Below are positions 1 through 14,896 of a stretch of 64,000 nt of DNA, one piece after another. The position numbers and the translations under genes are program-made. Location: NCBI GenBank assembly GCA_009746045.1, contig RPFO01000003.1, positions 2,054,792 through 2,118,791 of the forward strand. The letters are read 5' to 3'. Within the stretch, counting starts at the first letter, position 1; each line of letters starts with the position of its first letter. The notes under the pieces are model-generated. The model made no database searches. It was given only the letters and a program-made list of their open reading frames with translations, and was not told where the DNA came from. Origin of the DNA: Mesostigma viride (Eukaryota > Streptophyta > Mesostigmatophyceae > Mesostigmatales > Mesostigmataceae).

Positions 1-749
1 ATATGTGCAGAGGATGGTAGTGTGTGGTTTGGCCAGTTTTCACGTGGCTTGGATGAATAAAGGGGTGTTAGTGTGGTTAAATACTGGCTAAAACCTCCCT
101 TAGCTTCGTCATTGGTGACAACCTAAGAACGTTAATAACTGGAGCTGTGGTGGTCAGAATGACCTGAAATTTTGGGGCTGCATGTCCCCCCCTCTCTAGT
201 ATTTGGGAATATATGGTATGGCAACATTTGAAGTGTTTATGATTTGATTTATTTTTTTTTCATTAAAAAAGGACCCTTTTTGCGGGAAAATTAATAACTG
301 GTGCATCCATGCTTATGTATTGGTCCCAATTAGGCAGACTTTCTCAAAAGTGGGGGAACTATGCGGGAATATGTGATTTGGTCCCAATATGTTTGCCCAT
401 TGTCCTAGGAAAAATGTGACTAAAATAGCGTCTTTTTCTATTTTTAGCGCGTAACCGGTGTATGGTGGGGGCTAGTACCACCCCCAAGTGGCTGGAAAAT
501 TTTTTTTTTATCATATTTATGGTCCCCAATCATCATTGGATTTTTAGCACATGCATAGGTATGGTTTCCAGAAAAGTGCCCTTTAGGGGTGTCCCCTCCC
601 CTTAAGCAATTAACATCGGCACATGCTTTTACACGTGGCTAACGTCACTATCGTGACGCAGTGTATGCGTAACTTAATTAATTTATATCACTATTGTGTG
701 TGTACTGGCATACTTGAAAAAATGAGCGATTTTCAGTTGGGTGATTGCC
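1..749. other. non-coding flank, nothing recognised
   Basis: No convincing reading frame, RNA gene or repeat was seen here. The sequence is of mixed composition with short A and T runs. It ends at the 13-bp target-site duplication of the first LINE copy (750-762). Confidence 0.5.
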
Positions 750-762
750 ACATATATAAGAG

Positions 763-1646
763 CCGCATTCCCTGCTCGCGTCATCGATAAACACCAGAAA
801 AACTACGCGGGTATTCTGCACACGGCTGATTGGATCGCTCTTTTCGCGGACCTCAACGCCCAGGGACGTGCGTGGCTGTTCTCGCTTTCCTTGCGGAGTG
901 TGGGCTCGGCGTACCTTCGTGCTCTTCCCATGGCCCCCCCATTCGCCTTGGCTCCCAGCCACTACTCGGTGGCGCTCCGGCACCAGCTATTTGCCCCGCA
1001 GCCTCTTGTTCCGGCCGGGCGGCCTTGTGGTAGCTGTGGGCAGCCGCTGGATCCCACGGGGACTCACTACCTTGCCTGCATGGGGGGCCAACAGAATCAG
1101 AATTGGTATATGTATTTGCACACTGTCCTCCTGACGGTGGTGCTCGCCATGATTCGGTCGGTTTTCCCCCACGCGAACATCCGGTCCGAGGATGCGGATG
1201 GCGCTGCCTTCTATTCCCCCAACCACCGGCCTGACATCGTGGTGCTGGACTTTGAGGGGGGTGGCCGGCATCTGCTTATTGACGTTTCGGTAGCGCGGCC
1301 CTTGGCTCTTAGCCACGTGGCTGGGGCCTCCCTCACGGCAGGTTACACGGCGGACCGGGCGGAGCGGGCCAAGCTCCTGGCCTACGGCGACGTCGGGCAC
1401 CATCGTGTGGTGCCCTTTGTCCTGGAGGAGTTTGGGGCCATGGGGCCCCTGACCTCCGCCTTCTTCAAGGAGTGTTGCCGGCTCCGGGAGGACCGGCTGG
1501 ACCTGGAGGGCCAGCGGGCCCCATGGTCGGCGCGGACCTGGACGTCATATTGGCGTCAGCGCTTGTCGGTGGCGCTGACTCGGGCCATGGCTGACATCAT
1601 GCTCCGCCGTACGCGGGCTGATTTTGCGGTGCAGCAGGGCTATTAG
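763..1646 (+). pseudogene. LINE ORF2 C-terminus: CCHC zinc knuckle and restriction-like endonuclease (fragment)
   Basis: The open frame gives about 294 residues of the C-terminal end of a non-LTR retrotransposon polyprotein. A zinc-knuckle-like C-x2-C-x8-H-x3-C (CGSCG...THYLAC) is followed by a PD...D pattern (PDIVVLDF, then LLIDVSVARPL), the arrangement of the restriction-enzyme-like endonuclease behind the reverse transcriptase in R2-type LINEs. In that family the domain nicks the target site. The reverse transcriptase itself is missing because the copy is 5'-truncated, so it cannot act alone. The frame is intact to the stop, which suggests recent insertion. The endonuclease reading rests on motif spacing; a plain zinc-finger tail is the alternative. 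Confidence 0.7.
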
Positions 1647-1783
1647 GTTCCTCCCGTTAGGCGTTTCCATTGCATGGTCTTATCGTAGTATAGAGCTTTG
1701 ACATGGCTCTGTATATAGGTTTATAGCTGGGCGTTTGCTTTGGTTTGAGTGATTTCACTCTGCTGTAAGTAATTATATTTTTA
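763..1783 (+). mobile_element. 5'-truncated LINE, copy 1 (3' end of ORF2 plus 3' UTR)
   Basis: The insertion is bounded by a perfect 13-bp direct repeat, ACATATATAAGAG, at 750-762 and 1784-1796, the expected mark of target-primed reverse transcription. The copy starts inside the ORF2 coding sequence, runs through the stop at 1644-1646 and a 3' UTR, and ends in an AT-rich tail (TAAGTAATTATATTTTTA). The same 3' UTR occurs in copy 2 (2746-2880), copy 3 (2884-3012, reverse) and at 32046-32237 (reverse), so this is a multi-copy family. Truncation at the 5' end is typical of LINEs. Confidence 0.85.
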
Positions 1784-1846
1784 ACATATATAAGAGCGCC
1801 ACCTCCCTCGCGGCACTCCCTCGGTCGCCTCCGTTCAATCTCCCGC

Positions 1847-2880
1847 CGCATTCCCTGCTCGCGTCATCGATAAACACCAGAAAACCTACGCGGGTATTCT
1901 GCACACGGCTGATTGGATGGCTCTTTTCGCGGACTTCAACGCTCAGGGACGTGCGTGGCTGTTCTCGCTTTCCTTGCGGAGTTTGGGCTCGGCGTACCTT
2001 CGTGCTCTTCCCATGGCCCCCCCATTCGCCTTAGCTCCCAGCCACTACTCGGTGGCGCTCCGGCACCAGCTATTTGCCCCACTTGTTGAGCCTCTTGTTC
2101 CGGCCGGGCGGCCTTGTGGTAGCTGAGGGCAGCCGCTGGATCCCACGGGGACTCACTACCTTGCCTGCATGGGGGGCCAACAGAATCAGAATTGGTATAT
2201 TTGTATTTGCACACTGTACGTCCTCCTGACGGTGGTGGTCGTCATGGTTCGGTCGGTTTTCCCCCACGCGATCGAATATCCGGTCCGAGGATGCGGATGG
2301 CGCTGCCTTCTATTCCCCCAACCACCGGCCTGACATCGTGGTGCTGGACTTTGAGGGAGGTGGCCGGCATCTGCTTATTGACGTTTCGGTGGCGCGGCCC
2401 TTGGCTCTTAGCCATGTGGCTGGGGCCTCCCTCACGGCAGGTTACACGGCGGACCGGGCGGAGCGGGCCAAGCTCCTGGCCTACGGCGACGTCGGGCACC
2501 ATCGTGTGGTGCCCTTTGTCCTGGAGGAGTTTGGGGCCATGGGGCCCCTGACCTCCGCCTTCTTCAAGGAGTGTTGCCGGCTCCGGGAGGACCGGCTGGA
2601 CCTGGAGGGCCAGCGGGCCCCATGGTCGGCGCGGACCTGGACGTCATATTGGCGTCAGCGCTTGTCGGTGGCGCTGACTCGGGCCATGGCTGACATCATG
2701 CTCCGCCGTACGCGGGCTGATTTTGCGGTGCAGCAGGGCTATTAGGTTCCTCCCGTTAGGCGTTTCCATTGGTCTTATCGTAGTATAGAGCTTTGACATG
2801 GCTCTGTATATATAGGTTTATAGCTGGGCGTTTGCTTTGGTTTGAGTGATTTCACTCTGCTGTAAATAATTATATTTTAT
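1847..2880 (+). mobile_element. 5'-truncated LINE, copy 2
   Basis: This is a second copy of the same family in the same direction, nearly identical to copy 1. It has small indels, including extra bases near 2083, a premature TGA at about 2126 and inserts near 2200-2275. The 3' half of the ORF (2338-2745) and the 3' UTR are intact. The 5' boundary is uncertain: similarity to copy 1 begins at about 1847, but the CG-rich 50 bases before it may also belong to the element. The AT-rich tail at 2865-2885 abuts the tail of copy 3, which lies in the opposite direction. Confidence 0.75.
1860..2745 (+). pseudogene. LINE ORF2 C-terminus (frameshifted fragment)
   Basis: It encodes the same CCHC knuckle and PD...D endonuclease-like region as copy 1, but the frame is broken. 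The zinc-knuckle part reads in one frame to a stop at about 2124. The endonuclease part resumes in another frame from about 2290 to the TAG at 2743-2745. The C-terminal 135 residues match copy 1 almost exactly. It is a dead fragment. Confidence 0.7.
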
Positions 2881-2883
2881 AAT

Positions 2884-3795
2884 AATATAATTACTTACAG
2901 CAGAGTGAAATCACTCAAACCAAAGCAAACGCCCAGCTATAAACCTATATACAGAGCCATGTCAAATCTCTATACTACGATAAGACCAATGGAAACTCCT
3001 AACGGGAGGAACCTAATAGCCCTGCTGCACCGCAAAATCAGCCCGCGTACGGCGGAGCATGATGTCAGCCATGGCCCGAGTCAGCGCCACCGACAAGCGC
3101 TGACGCCAATATGACGTCCAGGTCCGCGCCGACCATGAGGCCCGCTGGCCCTCCAGGTCCAGCAGGTCCTCCCGGAGCCGGCAACACTCCTTGAAGAAGG
3201 CGGAGGTCAGGGGCCCCATGGCCCCAAACTCCTCCAGGACAAAGGGCACCACACGATGGTGCCCGACGTCGCCGTAGGCCAGGAGCTTGGCCCGCTCCGC
3301 CCGGTCCGCCGTGTAACCTGCCGTGAGGGAGGCCCCAGCCACGTGGCTAAGAGCCAAGGGCCGCGCCACCGAAACGTCGATAAGCAGATGCCGGCCACCC
3401 CCCTCAAAGTCCAGCACCACGATGTCAGGCCGGTGGTTGGGGAATAGAAGGCAGCGCCATCCGCATCCTCGGACCGGATGTTCGCGTGGGGGAAAACCGA
3501 CCGAATCATGGCGAGCACCAGGTGCCGTCAGGAGGACAGTGTGCAAATACAAATACCAATTCTGATTCTGTTGGCCCCCCATGCAGGAAAGGTAGTGAGT
3601 CCCCGTGGGATCCAGCGGCTGCCCACAGCTACCACAAGGCCGCCCGGCCGGAACAAGAGGCTGCGGGGCAAATAGCTGGTGCCGGAGCGCCACCGAGTAG
3701 TGGCTGGGAGCCAAGGCGAATGGGGGGGCCATGGGAAGAGCACGAAGGTACGCCGAGCCCACACTCCGCAAGGAAAGCGAGAACAGCCACGCACG
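2884..3795 (-). mobile_element. 5'-truncated LINE, copy 3, tail to tail with copy 2
   Basis: This third copy lies on the minus strand, with its 3' tail (2884-2900) meeting the tail of copy 2, so the two 3' UTRs form an inverted repeat around 2882. The 5' truncation is at about 3795. Imperfect AT-rich direct repeats (TATATTTTATAA near 2871 and TATATTTTTATAA near 3797) probably represent the target duplication, which means the copy entered the AT-rich tail of copy 2. Confidence 0.75.
3013..3771 (-). pseudogene. LINE ORF2 C-terminus, mostly open frame (fragment)
   Basis: The minus-strand frame of about 252 residues contains the C-x2-C-x8-H-x3-C knuckle and the PD...D endonuclease-like motif seen in copies 1 and 2. 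A short region after the knuckle (about 3440-3530) differs from copy 1 because of two compensating frame changes, so about 25 residues read out of frame. There is no reverse transcriptase domain. It is non-functional alone. Confidence 0.7.
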
Positions 3796-4479
3796 CTATA
3801 TTTTTATAACATTATTATATAAGACTTTGTCGTGACCCATGCAGTCTAGATCCCTCCCAGGCCTGCATGGTGGGCCGCGGCAGCGATGTTGCTGCGTGTC
3901 GTAGTTTTGTGATGTAGCCTTAGTTGTACCTTGTGTGCACAGCTGGCGTGATCCTTGGATGTCCGTGTCAGATTCCTATTAATTTCTTAAGGGTTCTTCT
4001 TCTTTTCCGGGTTTTCCTTATGTTGCATGCCCCTCTCACCTCCGTAACTTATCTTCTCAATGAACATATATGTAGTACTCCTACACACAGATCTCGAGTG
4101 ATTTATCTAGTACCAAACTACAATCCGAAAGGCTTGCATCACTCCCCGGACAGGAGAACTTTTGCGGATGACTGTAGGTGTAAGTTGGCGATACCATGGT
4201 AACCGAAGACGTCCGTCCTATATGTAGTCATGCAGCAAAATTGGTGCGAGAGGTCCCCAGTTCGATTCCAGTCGGATTCATTTGCAGATCGCGTTTTTCC
4301 GCGTTTTCCGCGGCCCGGCACTGAACGCAAATGGTTTTCACCTTTGCGGAGTGTCTGATCAGAATATATGTATAAGACTGAATTGAACTGGCAACAACGG
4401 CACTAATCGCTGAAAGGATCTATAGTATAATGTAAACTTGTATAGGCCGGCCGCTATAACTGTAGGCCAGATCCGCCAA
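3796..4479. other. non-coding interval with a weak pol III B-box-like site
   Basis: No gene was found. At about 4262-4272, AGTTCGATTCC resembles a pol III B box and is followed by CAGTCGG, which looks like the T arm of a tRNA. No matching D arm or acceptor strand sits at the right distance, so no tRNA is called; a SINE remnant is possible. Confidence 0.35.
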
Positions 4480-4490
4480 CACTAGGAGCC

Positions 4491-4835
4491 GGGTGTTGAC
4501 AAAGTGTGACAAATTTTTGTCAACAATTGTCAACTTGTTGACAAAGTGTGACAACTTGTTGACAAATTGTTGACAAAGTGTGACAAAGTGTGACAAAACT
4601 AGACAAAAAAATGTCAACAGCTTGACAAAACTTGACAGAATGTTGACAATGTTGACAAAACGTTGACAATCGTTGACATGTCAACTTTATGTTGATGTCA
4701 ACAAATGTCAAAACACTGACAAGCCAAGGTGATTTGTCAACAAATGTCAAGACGTTTACAAACGCAGGCCAAACGCAAGAAAAATGTCAACAAATGTCAA
4801 CATGACAAAATGTCAACACGATAAACAAAGGCATA
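4491..4835. repeat. left subterminal TTGACA/TGTCAA repeat array
   Basis: About 40 short motifs of the form TTGACAAA, GTGACAAA and ATGTCAACA are packed here, in both directions. The same motifs in mirror order fill 11461-11866. In CACTA elements such subterminal motifs are binding sites for the element's DNA-binding protein; that role is inferred here. Confidence 0.7.
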
Positions 4836-8835
<4,000 letters not shown>

Positions 8836-9660
8836 TTATTCCTTGTCATGGGGGCATACAGGACGGGTTACTTATTCCTTGTCATGGGGGCAGGCAGGAC
8901 AAGTTAATTATTCCTTGTCATGGGGGGCAGGCAGGACGGGTTAATTGTTCCTTTTCATGGGGGCAGGCAGGGCGGGTTAATTATTCCTTGTCATTAGGGG
9001 CAGGCAGGACGGGTTAATAATTCCTTGTCATGGGGGCAGGCAGGACGGGTCACTTATTCCTTGTCATGGGGGCAGGCAGGACGGGTCAATTATTCCGTGT
9101 CATGGGGGCAGGCTGGACCTGTTAATTATTCCTTGTCATGGGGGCAGGCGGGACGGGTTAGTAATTCCTTGTCTTGGGGGCAGGCAGGGCGGGTGAATTA
9201 TTCCTTTTTATGGTGACAGGCAGAACGGGTTAATCACTCCTTGTCATGGGAGGCAGGCAGGACGGGTTACTTATTCCTTGTCATGGGGGGCAGGCGCATT
9301 GCATATACATTTATTCCTTGTCATGGGGGGCAGGCAGGACGGGTTAATTGTTCTTGTCATGAGGGGACGGCAGGGGGGGCTCATGATACCCTGTAGTGGG
9401 GTGGGCGAAGGCAGGGGGGGTTAATGATTCCCTGTCATGGGGTGGGGGAAGGCAGGGGGGGTTAACGATTCCTTGTGTCCATGGGGGGCAGGCAGGACGG
9501 GTTTCTTATTCCTTGTCATGAGGGGAAGGCAGGGGAGGTAAATGATTTCCTGTCGTGGGGTGGGAGAAGGCGGGGGTAATAATTTTTCCTTGCCATGGGG
9601 GCAGGCAGGACAGGTTAATTATTCCTTGTCATGGGGGCATGCAGAAAAGCTTAAAAATTT
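8836..9660. repeat. G-rich minisatellite, block 1 (about 34-36 bp unit)
   Basis: A degenerate unit built on TTCCTTGTCATGGGGGCAGG plus CAGGACGGGTTAATTA is repeated more than 20 times. Some units vary in G-run length. The repeat reads through as glycine-rich frames that are not genes. Confidence 0.9.
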
Positions 9661-9855
9661 CTTGTCATGGGATTGAAAGCACCTCACAGTCAGTTGTCCT
9701 CCCTTACGAAATGGCGATTTTGTAGCTACATGATTAACAGAGCATATGCTCTAAATCTTGTAGCAATGGACCGCGTTATATTTCTGTTGGCGACTACTTT
9801 CAAACATTCATCATTTTTGTTTTTCTTTTACATTTGTCTTGTTGCGGACAGGGAG
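9661..9855. repeat. unique spacer between minisatellite blocks, duplicated at 10736-10901
   Basis: This approximately 195-bp sequence recurs in diverged form after block 2. Shared landmarks are AGCACCT near the start, ACATATGCTC/GCATATGCTC in the middle and TTTTTGTTTTTCTT at the end. Minisatellite plus spacer therefore forms a higher-order duplication of about 1.07 kb. The pyrimidine tract ending in TTCTGCAG at 10900 looks like a splice acceptor, so the repeats may once have lain in introns. Confidence 0.65.
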
Positions 9856-10735
9856 GGTTGATTGCCTTTTCATGGGGGGCAGGCAGGGGTGGGGGTTACT
9901 CCTTGTCATGGGGGGCAGGCAGGGGGGTTGATTGCCTTTTCATGGGGGGCAGGCAGGGGCCGGGGCTTAATTATTCCTTGTAATGTGGTGCAGGCAGGGG
10001 GGGTAATGATTCATTGTCATGGGGGGCAGGCAGGGGGGGGGTAACTCCTTGTCATGGGGGGCAGGCGGGGGGGGGTAATTATCCCTTGTCATGGGGGTTC
10101 AGGCAGAGGGGGCTAATCCTTGTCACATGGGGGGCAGGCTGCGTGGGTAATTTTTCCTTGTAATTAGGCAGGCAGGGGGGGTAGTTGATCCTTGTCATGG
10201 GGGACATGCAGGGGGGGGCAATGATTCCTTGTCGTGGGGGGCATGTAGGGGGCGTCAAGTGTTCCTTGTTATGTGGGGCAGGCAGGGGGGGGATGATTCT
10301 TGTCGTGGGGGGCAGGCAGGGGAGGGGATGATTCTTGTCGTGGGGGGCAGGCAGGGAGTGTTAATTATTCCTTGTCACGGGGGGCAGACAGGGGGGGGCA
10401 ATGATTCCTTGTCGTGGGGGGCAGGTAGCGGGGGTTAGTTGTTCCTTGTCGTGGGGGGCAGGCAGGGGGGGTCAATGATTCCTTGTCATGCCCGGGGCAG
10501 GTAGGGGGCGTAATTATTCCTTGTATTGGGGGCCAGGCGGGGGGCGTTAATCGTTGTCATGGGGGGCAGGCAGGGGGGTTTAATCCTTGTCATGGGGGGC
10601 AGGCAGGGGGGCTTGTTCCTTGTCATGGGGGACAGGTATGGGGGGGAGATTATTCCGCGTCATGGGGGTAGGCAAATGGGTTAGTTTTTCCTTGTCATGG
10701 GGGGCAGGTGGGGCAGCTTTATAATTCCTTGTGGT
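9856..10735. repeat. G-rich minisatellite, block 2
   Basis: This block is related to block 1, with units such as TTCCTTGTCATGGGGGGCAG followed by GCAGGGGGGG. Units are less regular than in block 1 and G runs are longer. The strand asymmetry (G on +) is constant through both blocks. Confidence 0.9.
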
Positions 10736-10905
10736 GGGTTTTAAGCACCTTGCAATCGTTATGCCCTCTTAAGGAAGTGTGCTTGCGCAGCTAATCGATT
10801 AACATAACATATGCTCCAAATTTCGTACACAATGGATACCGTAATAAATTTGTTATTGACTACGAATAAACATTCATAATTTTTGTTTTTCTTCTGCAGG
10901 AAGTC

Positions 10906-11460
10906 TCGGCTGTTCTGGTGCCATATGCATCCTCACCATCGTCGTCATCGACGTAGCCGGCGGACTCGTCTAGGGTCCATGCACGGGTTGCTCAGGTTTG
11001 TCTTTGAATCTGTGTGATGAGGTGTTTTCTTTGCGCAGTGTATGTTTGCCTGCAGCTACCTTTTTTGTTCCAAATAGATCAGTGCTTTCTTCTTTGCATT
11101 TGCAGCAAGAGAGGGAAGTTTTTGTACAGGTTTTTTAACGTAATCTGCCTCTTTAATGTTGCACAACTGACAACAACCATGTATACATTGATGTTATTTC
11201 CACCTCTGCATCTTTTTTCTGTGTTTTACAGGAGAGTCGAGAGCTTTTAATCAAAATGACATCCGCAAATGACGGCTGCACACAATATACCCAACGGGCG
11301 GCTGCCTGCAAATTCTTTGCAAGCATTTAGAGCTTTCCGTGGAAGTCATGCTCACAACGGGCTGCACGCAACGCAATGGGCTGCCGTCCGAACTTTGCCT
11401 ACGAGACAATCGTTGTTGCTGTCAGCATTAAGTAATGCTTATTTTGTAATAAAAAGAAAA
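10906..11460. other. possible remnant of spliced exons, no product recognised
   Basis: The stretch has three splice-like junctions: TTCTGCAG at about 10900, TTTGCAG at about 11105 and TTTTACAG at about 11231, all on the + strand. The intervening frames are short and match nothing recognised. It may be a decayed gene of the CACTA-like element. Confidence 0.3.
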
Positions 11461-11866
11461 ATTTCACTGGTTTTTGTCACTTTTTGTCACTTTTTGTCAC
11501 TTTTTGTCACTTTTTGTCTGTTTTATAGTCCTGATAAATTTTCAGGATTGTCTGTGATATATCAACGTTTGTGTTGTGATAAATGTGCACAAATGTCACT
11601 AATTGTGGTGTGATAAAATGTGATAAAATCTCACTCTCATGTTGACAATGCGTGACGTTGACAATGTGTGACATTTTTTGACACTTTCACCTTGATAATT
11701 TGTCAAGAATTGTCTTGTAAAATCGACCTGATATGTCATGGTTTTGTCAACATTTGTATAGCTTTTGTCACACTTTGTCACACCACATGTCACACTTTGT
11801 CACACTTTGTCACACTTTATCAACCTGACATGTCAAGCATTGTCACACTTTGTCAACACCCGGCTC
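11461..11866. repeat. right subterminal TTTGTCAC/TTGTCAA repeat array
   Basis: This is the mirror of the array at 4491-4835. It begins with five tandem TTTTTGTCAC units (11475-11519) and ends in TGTCACACTTTGTCAACACC and CGGCTC, the complement of the left end. Confidence 0.7.
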
Positions 11867-12311
11867 ACGTACGTACTGAACAACATTGAAGCCAAAGTCG
11901 CAAGACAGCTCTAGCCCCGATTTACCGCCACACCATAGCACATACATTGCTGCCCAGGTTTGCTGAGGCCACTGCCACTGTGACCGGCCGCCGGCCTTCA
12001 CCAGGTGGAAGGCAAAGTTGGCCAGGGCATCGTGAAGCTGGAAGCAGTTGCTACCAATTAAGGTAGACGCCCTGGCCGCGCCTGCAGGTCCCCGAGCTAG
12101 ATGCTAGCCGAGGGAACTGCCACCATCGCCGCCCACCCGCCGGTCGGGCCAGCGATTAATTAAACTCGTGCTCCCGTTGGGGAGTCGCGGAGCACCGAAG
12201 TGCTTTTAATCCCTGTGTGTGCACAACAGGAGAAAGGGCAGAGACCCCCTTTCTCCTTCATGCCAAAGGCATGCCACAGCTGCATTCGGGCACGTTAGCT
12301 AAACGGACACG
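11867..12311. other. interval between two CACTA elements; possible LINE 3' end on minus strand
   Basis: No gene was found. TTAATTAAACTCGTGCTCCC (12164-12183) and the following GTTGGGGA resemble 32390-32443, where a TTAATTAA array is followed by CTCGTGTCCCCGTTGGGGA. On the minus strand both would read as a LINE-like 3' end with an AATT-repeat tail, similar to the tails at 42300 and 61595. Confidence 0.35.
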
Positions 12312-12329
12312 CTACACTAGGAAGTCGGA

Positions 12330-12725
12330 AAAAATTCGTCCTGAGATCTCTTGAGATTCTCCTGAGTTTTTTTTTGACAAATCTTGAGAAATCCTGAGAA
12401 ATCCTGAGATGTCCTGAGAATATCTTGAGATTGTCCTGAGATTCATCCTGAGTTTTCCTGAGATTGTCCTGAGATTCATCCTGATATTTCGTCTTCACAA
12501 AATCTGGTAAGTGCACACCTCGGGTCCTGAGATTCTGGTGAAAAACTCAGGTCTTGAGATTTTGACTTTGTAGTGAAAATCTCAGGACAAAATCTCAGGA
12601 CAATCTCAGGACAATCTCAGGACAAAATCTCAGGACAATCTCAGGACAAAAAAAACGAGTCGAATCTCAAGAAATTCTCAGGACAATCTCAGGACAAAAA
12701 AACGTGTAGAATCTCAAGAAAATCA
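12330..12725. repeat. left subterminal foldback array (CCTGAGA / TCTCAGG)
   Basis: From 12335 to 12490 the motif reads TCCTGAGA many times. From 12575 to 12720 it reads ATCTCAGGACA, so this end can fold back on itself. The same motif occurs at the other end (58780-59080). Such arrays are probable binding sites for the element's own proteins (inference). Confidence 0.75.
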
Positions 12726-13260
12726 AGAACATGCACAGGCGAATTCTCCAGCCATTCTGGGACAAAAAAATGGTGTTATCAGGGACCGTCAGAAATACAA
12801 CAATGCAAGATGATTACAACAGGGGCATGACTCACAATCAGTGCATTTATTACATTGATAAATATCATGTTACAGCTTGCATACATCATCCACAGCAAAC
12901 ATGCTGTCAACTGACATTCGTAGTCATGTCTTGGTGAAAGGGAAAAACTGATTCATTCTTGGAATCAGGGAAGTTTGTGTACATCTTCACACAATTCTTC
13001 ACGAGAAGAGTTCTCATGCCTCTCCCATACTGTTCAGAGTCCGCATGTTTCGTTCTACGTCTTCCTGCACGTAGGAGCACAATTAAGAAGGACAAAGCAG
13101 CAAGGCAGGGCCAGAATCAGAAAGGCTGCAGGATGTGCAAATGTACACCAAATCCAAAATGACGAGACAGTAAAAAATCACGCTCGTACACGAGACAAAA
13201 AAATCGCTTTGTAGTGCAAAAAAATGGAATCCTGTGCACCCTGATCGTGAAAACTTACAG

Positions 13261-14798
13261 CTATTCCAAAACTGGCTGGACTTGGTTTGATGCCATGCCT
13301 TCTGCCTTCTGGCCATTCAGCAGCTCGCAGTGTTTTGCTTGTGCCGCGCTGTCCGGGGTATTTTCCTGCACGCAAACAGCAGAGAGTTTGGACCATTGGG
13401 TTGCGCAAGTAGTCAGAAAAAGAATACACAACAAAACCGCAATGCAAACTCATCAACAATTATAAAGATGGTAACATTTCCGTATCTGAGGAGCTGCGGA
13501 ACTTACACATGGGATTGGTAGGCTTGAGCAGGATTCTGTCGGTGCAGATCTCTCCGCTTGTTTGTTGATGATGGCGTTCTTCTCAGCGAGCTCCTCTTGC
13601 ATTTTTTTCAACTGCAACATCATGTTGGCAAGCACGGATTCCACCGATGACTCTGGTCCTCCCGTGGAGGGTGGCAGTGGGGCCGGAGGGGCTGGCACGG
13701 CCGTGGAGGGTGGCAGTGGGGCCGAAGGGGCTGGCACGGCCGTGGAGGGTGGCAGTGGGGCCGGAGGGGCTGGCACGGCCGTGGAGGGTGGCAGTGGGGC
13801 CGGAGGGGCTGGCACGGCCGTGGAGGGTGGCAGCAGTGGGGCCGGAGGGGCTGGCACGGCCGTGGAGGGTGGCAGTGGGGCTGGCACATCCGGGGGGGAA
13901 GGCACTTGACTCGTGTTCGTTTCTTCTGCCTTTCCAGGCAGGTCGTTCACCGTAACATTGCCCAACATCACCCATGAGAGCTCGCCAGACCCCTCCTCAC
14001 CGTAGTGCAATTTCCTCAGATCAAAGCAATACCTTGATTCTGGCTCATCCCCGTTAGGAAACGCAAGCGTCCACGGGGACTTGTTCCGTGGCTTGACCAT
14101 AGCAATGCGGCCTACATCCCACACCAACTCATCCCCCAATCTCAGCTGCTTGCGCGCCTTCAGCAACCATTTTTGAGCTATGATGGTGCCAACCGGTACG
14201 GTGGTCGTTGTCACCTCTGTTGGAAGAGGCAACACAGTGGCCTGAGCTAGGGAGCACCTGCTTGATGTAGTGCATCAACCCCAGATCTGAAGGTGGTGGG
14301 CACTGAGCACGTGTCTTAGGTGCTGTTTGCGGCTGTGGAAGGACGGCAATGTTCTCTTCTAGAGGCTGCGGCGATGGCAGGACTGGATCATTTGTTGCAG
14401 ATGGGGACTTGGTCTCTGTTGATCCGCGCCGGGCCTTGGAAACTGGCGCTGGTGTCATGCCCTTCCTCTTTGAAGAAGCCTGCGAAGGCACTGCACACAT
14501 CAATTGCAAAAGAGAGACTTTGTTGGAATCATAAAAACAAACAGGGAATGCATTTACAAATGGGAAACGGGGAAGCTGCTGGTGAATGGGGGTTATGTAT
14601 GCTATGGTGGCAAACGAACATAGCAAGGTCTTAATAAGGTTGAGCGAAAAGAAGATTAGAGTGCATCGTCAGTGCAGAAACTGAGATACTTGCTAAGTAA
14701 AATACAGGTATGCCAATGCAAAAAGAGACAAGAATAAAACAACCACGATTGGAAGTGATCTGATATTACTTACAGGGAATGGCCTGCTGCGTCACAGG
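13261..14798 (-). pseudogene. CACTA-borne minus-strand gene, 3' part (end of exon 3, exons 4-5)
   Basis: This is the downstream part of a gene that starts at 35211 and is cut by the hAT insertion. End of exon 3: 14774-14798. Exon 4: 13507-14490, between a CAG acceptor and a GTAAGT donor. Exon 5: 13261-13365, with stop TAG. Exon 4 encodes a basic serine-rich segment, a compact block with VGTIIAQKW and LRLGDELVWDVGRI (possibly Tudor- or SH3-like, not certain), and five 13-residue repeats of the form TAVPAPPAPLPPS. A short coiled coil (LQLKKMQEELAEKNAII) follows. Exon 4 has one extra base near 14255, so the two halves read in different frames. Exon phases on either side of the hAT insert match. 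Function is unknown; in CACTA elements the second gene is often a DNA-binding accessory protein. A different end (an exon continuing to about 13050) is possible. Confidence 0.6.
13662..13882. repeat. 39-bp coding tandem repeat (proline-alanine rich)
   Basis: About five and a half copies of a 39-bp unit (GGCACGGCCGTGGAGGGTGG on + as its first half) encode 13 residues each in the minus-strand gene. One copy has an extra CAG triplet, which preserves the frame, so the repeat evolved under coding constraint or recently. Confidence 0.85.
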
Positions 14799-14806
14799 TT
14801 CATCAC

Positions 14807-14896
14807 CAGAGTGAGATCGTACGTTATACGCGTTATACGGTCACGGTGGAGTATAATGTATAATACGGTATAATACGGTATAATACGGTATTATAC
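14807..14896. repeat. hAT left subterminal TATACGG repeats
   Basis: Several copies of GTATAATAC/GGTATAATACGG follow the CAG end. The gypsy element inserted into this array at TATAC (14892-14896). Confidence 0.7.

Noticed and set aside
4250-4290. tRNA gene
   Set aside because: There is a B-box-like T arm but no D arm or matching acceptor strand within a normal tRNA length.
8836-10735. Regularly spaced repeats that could suggest a CRISPR array, and glycine-rich frames
   Set aside because: Units are directly tandem and degenerate with no unique spacers, and the window is eukaryotic. It is a minisatellite.
13562-13955. Plus-strand glycine- and arginine-rich frames over the proline-repeat exon
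   Set aside because: They are antisense shadows of the 39-bp coding repeat in the minus-strand gene, which has splice sites and phase support.
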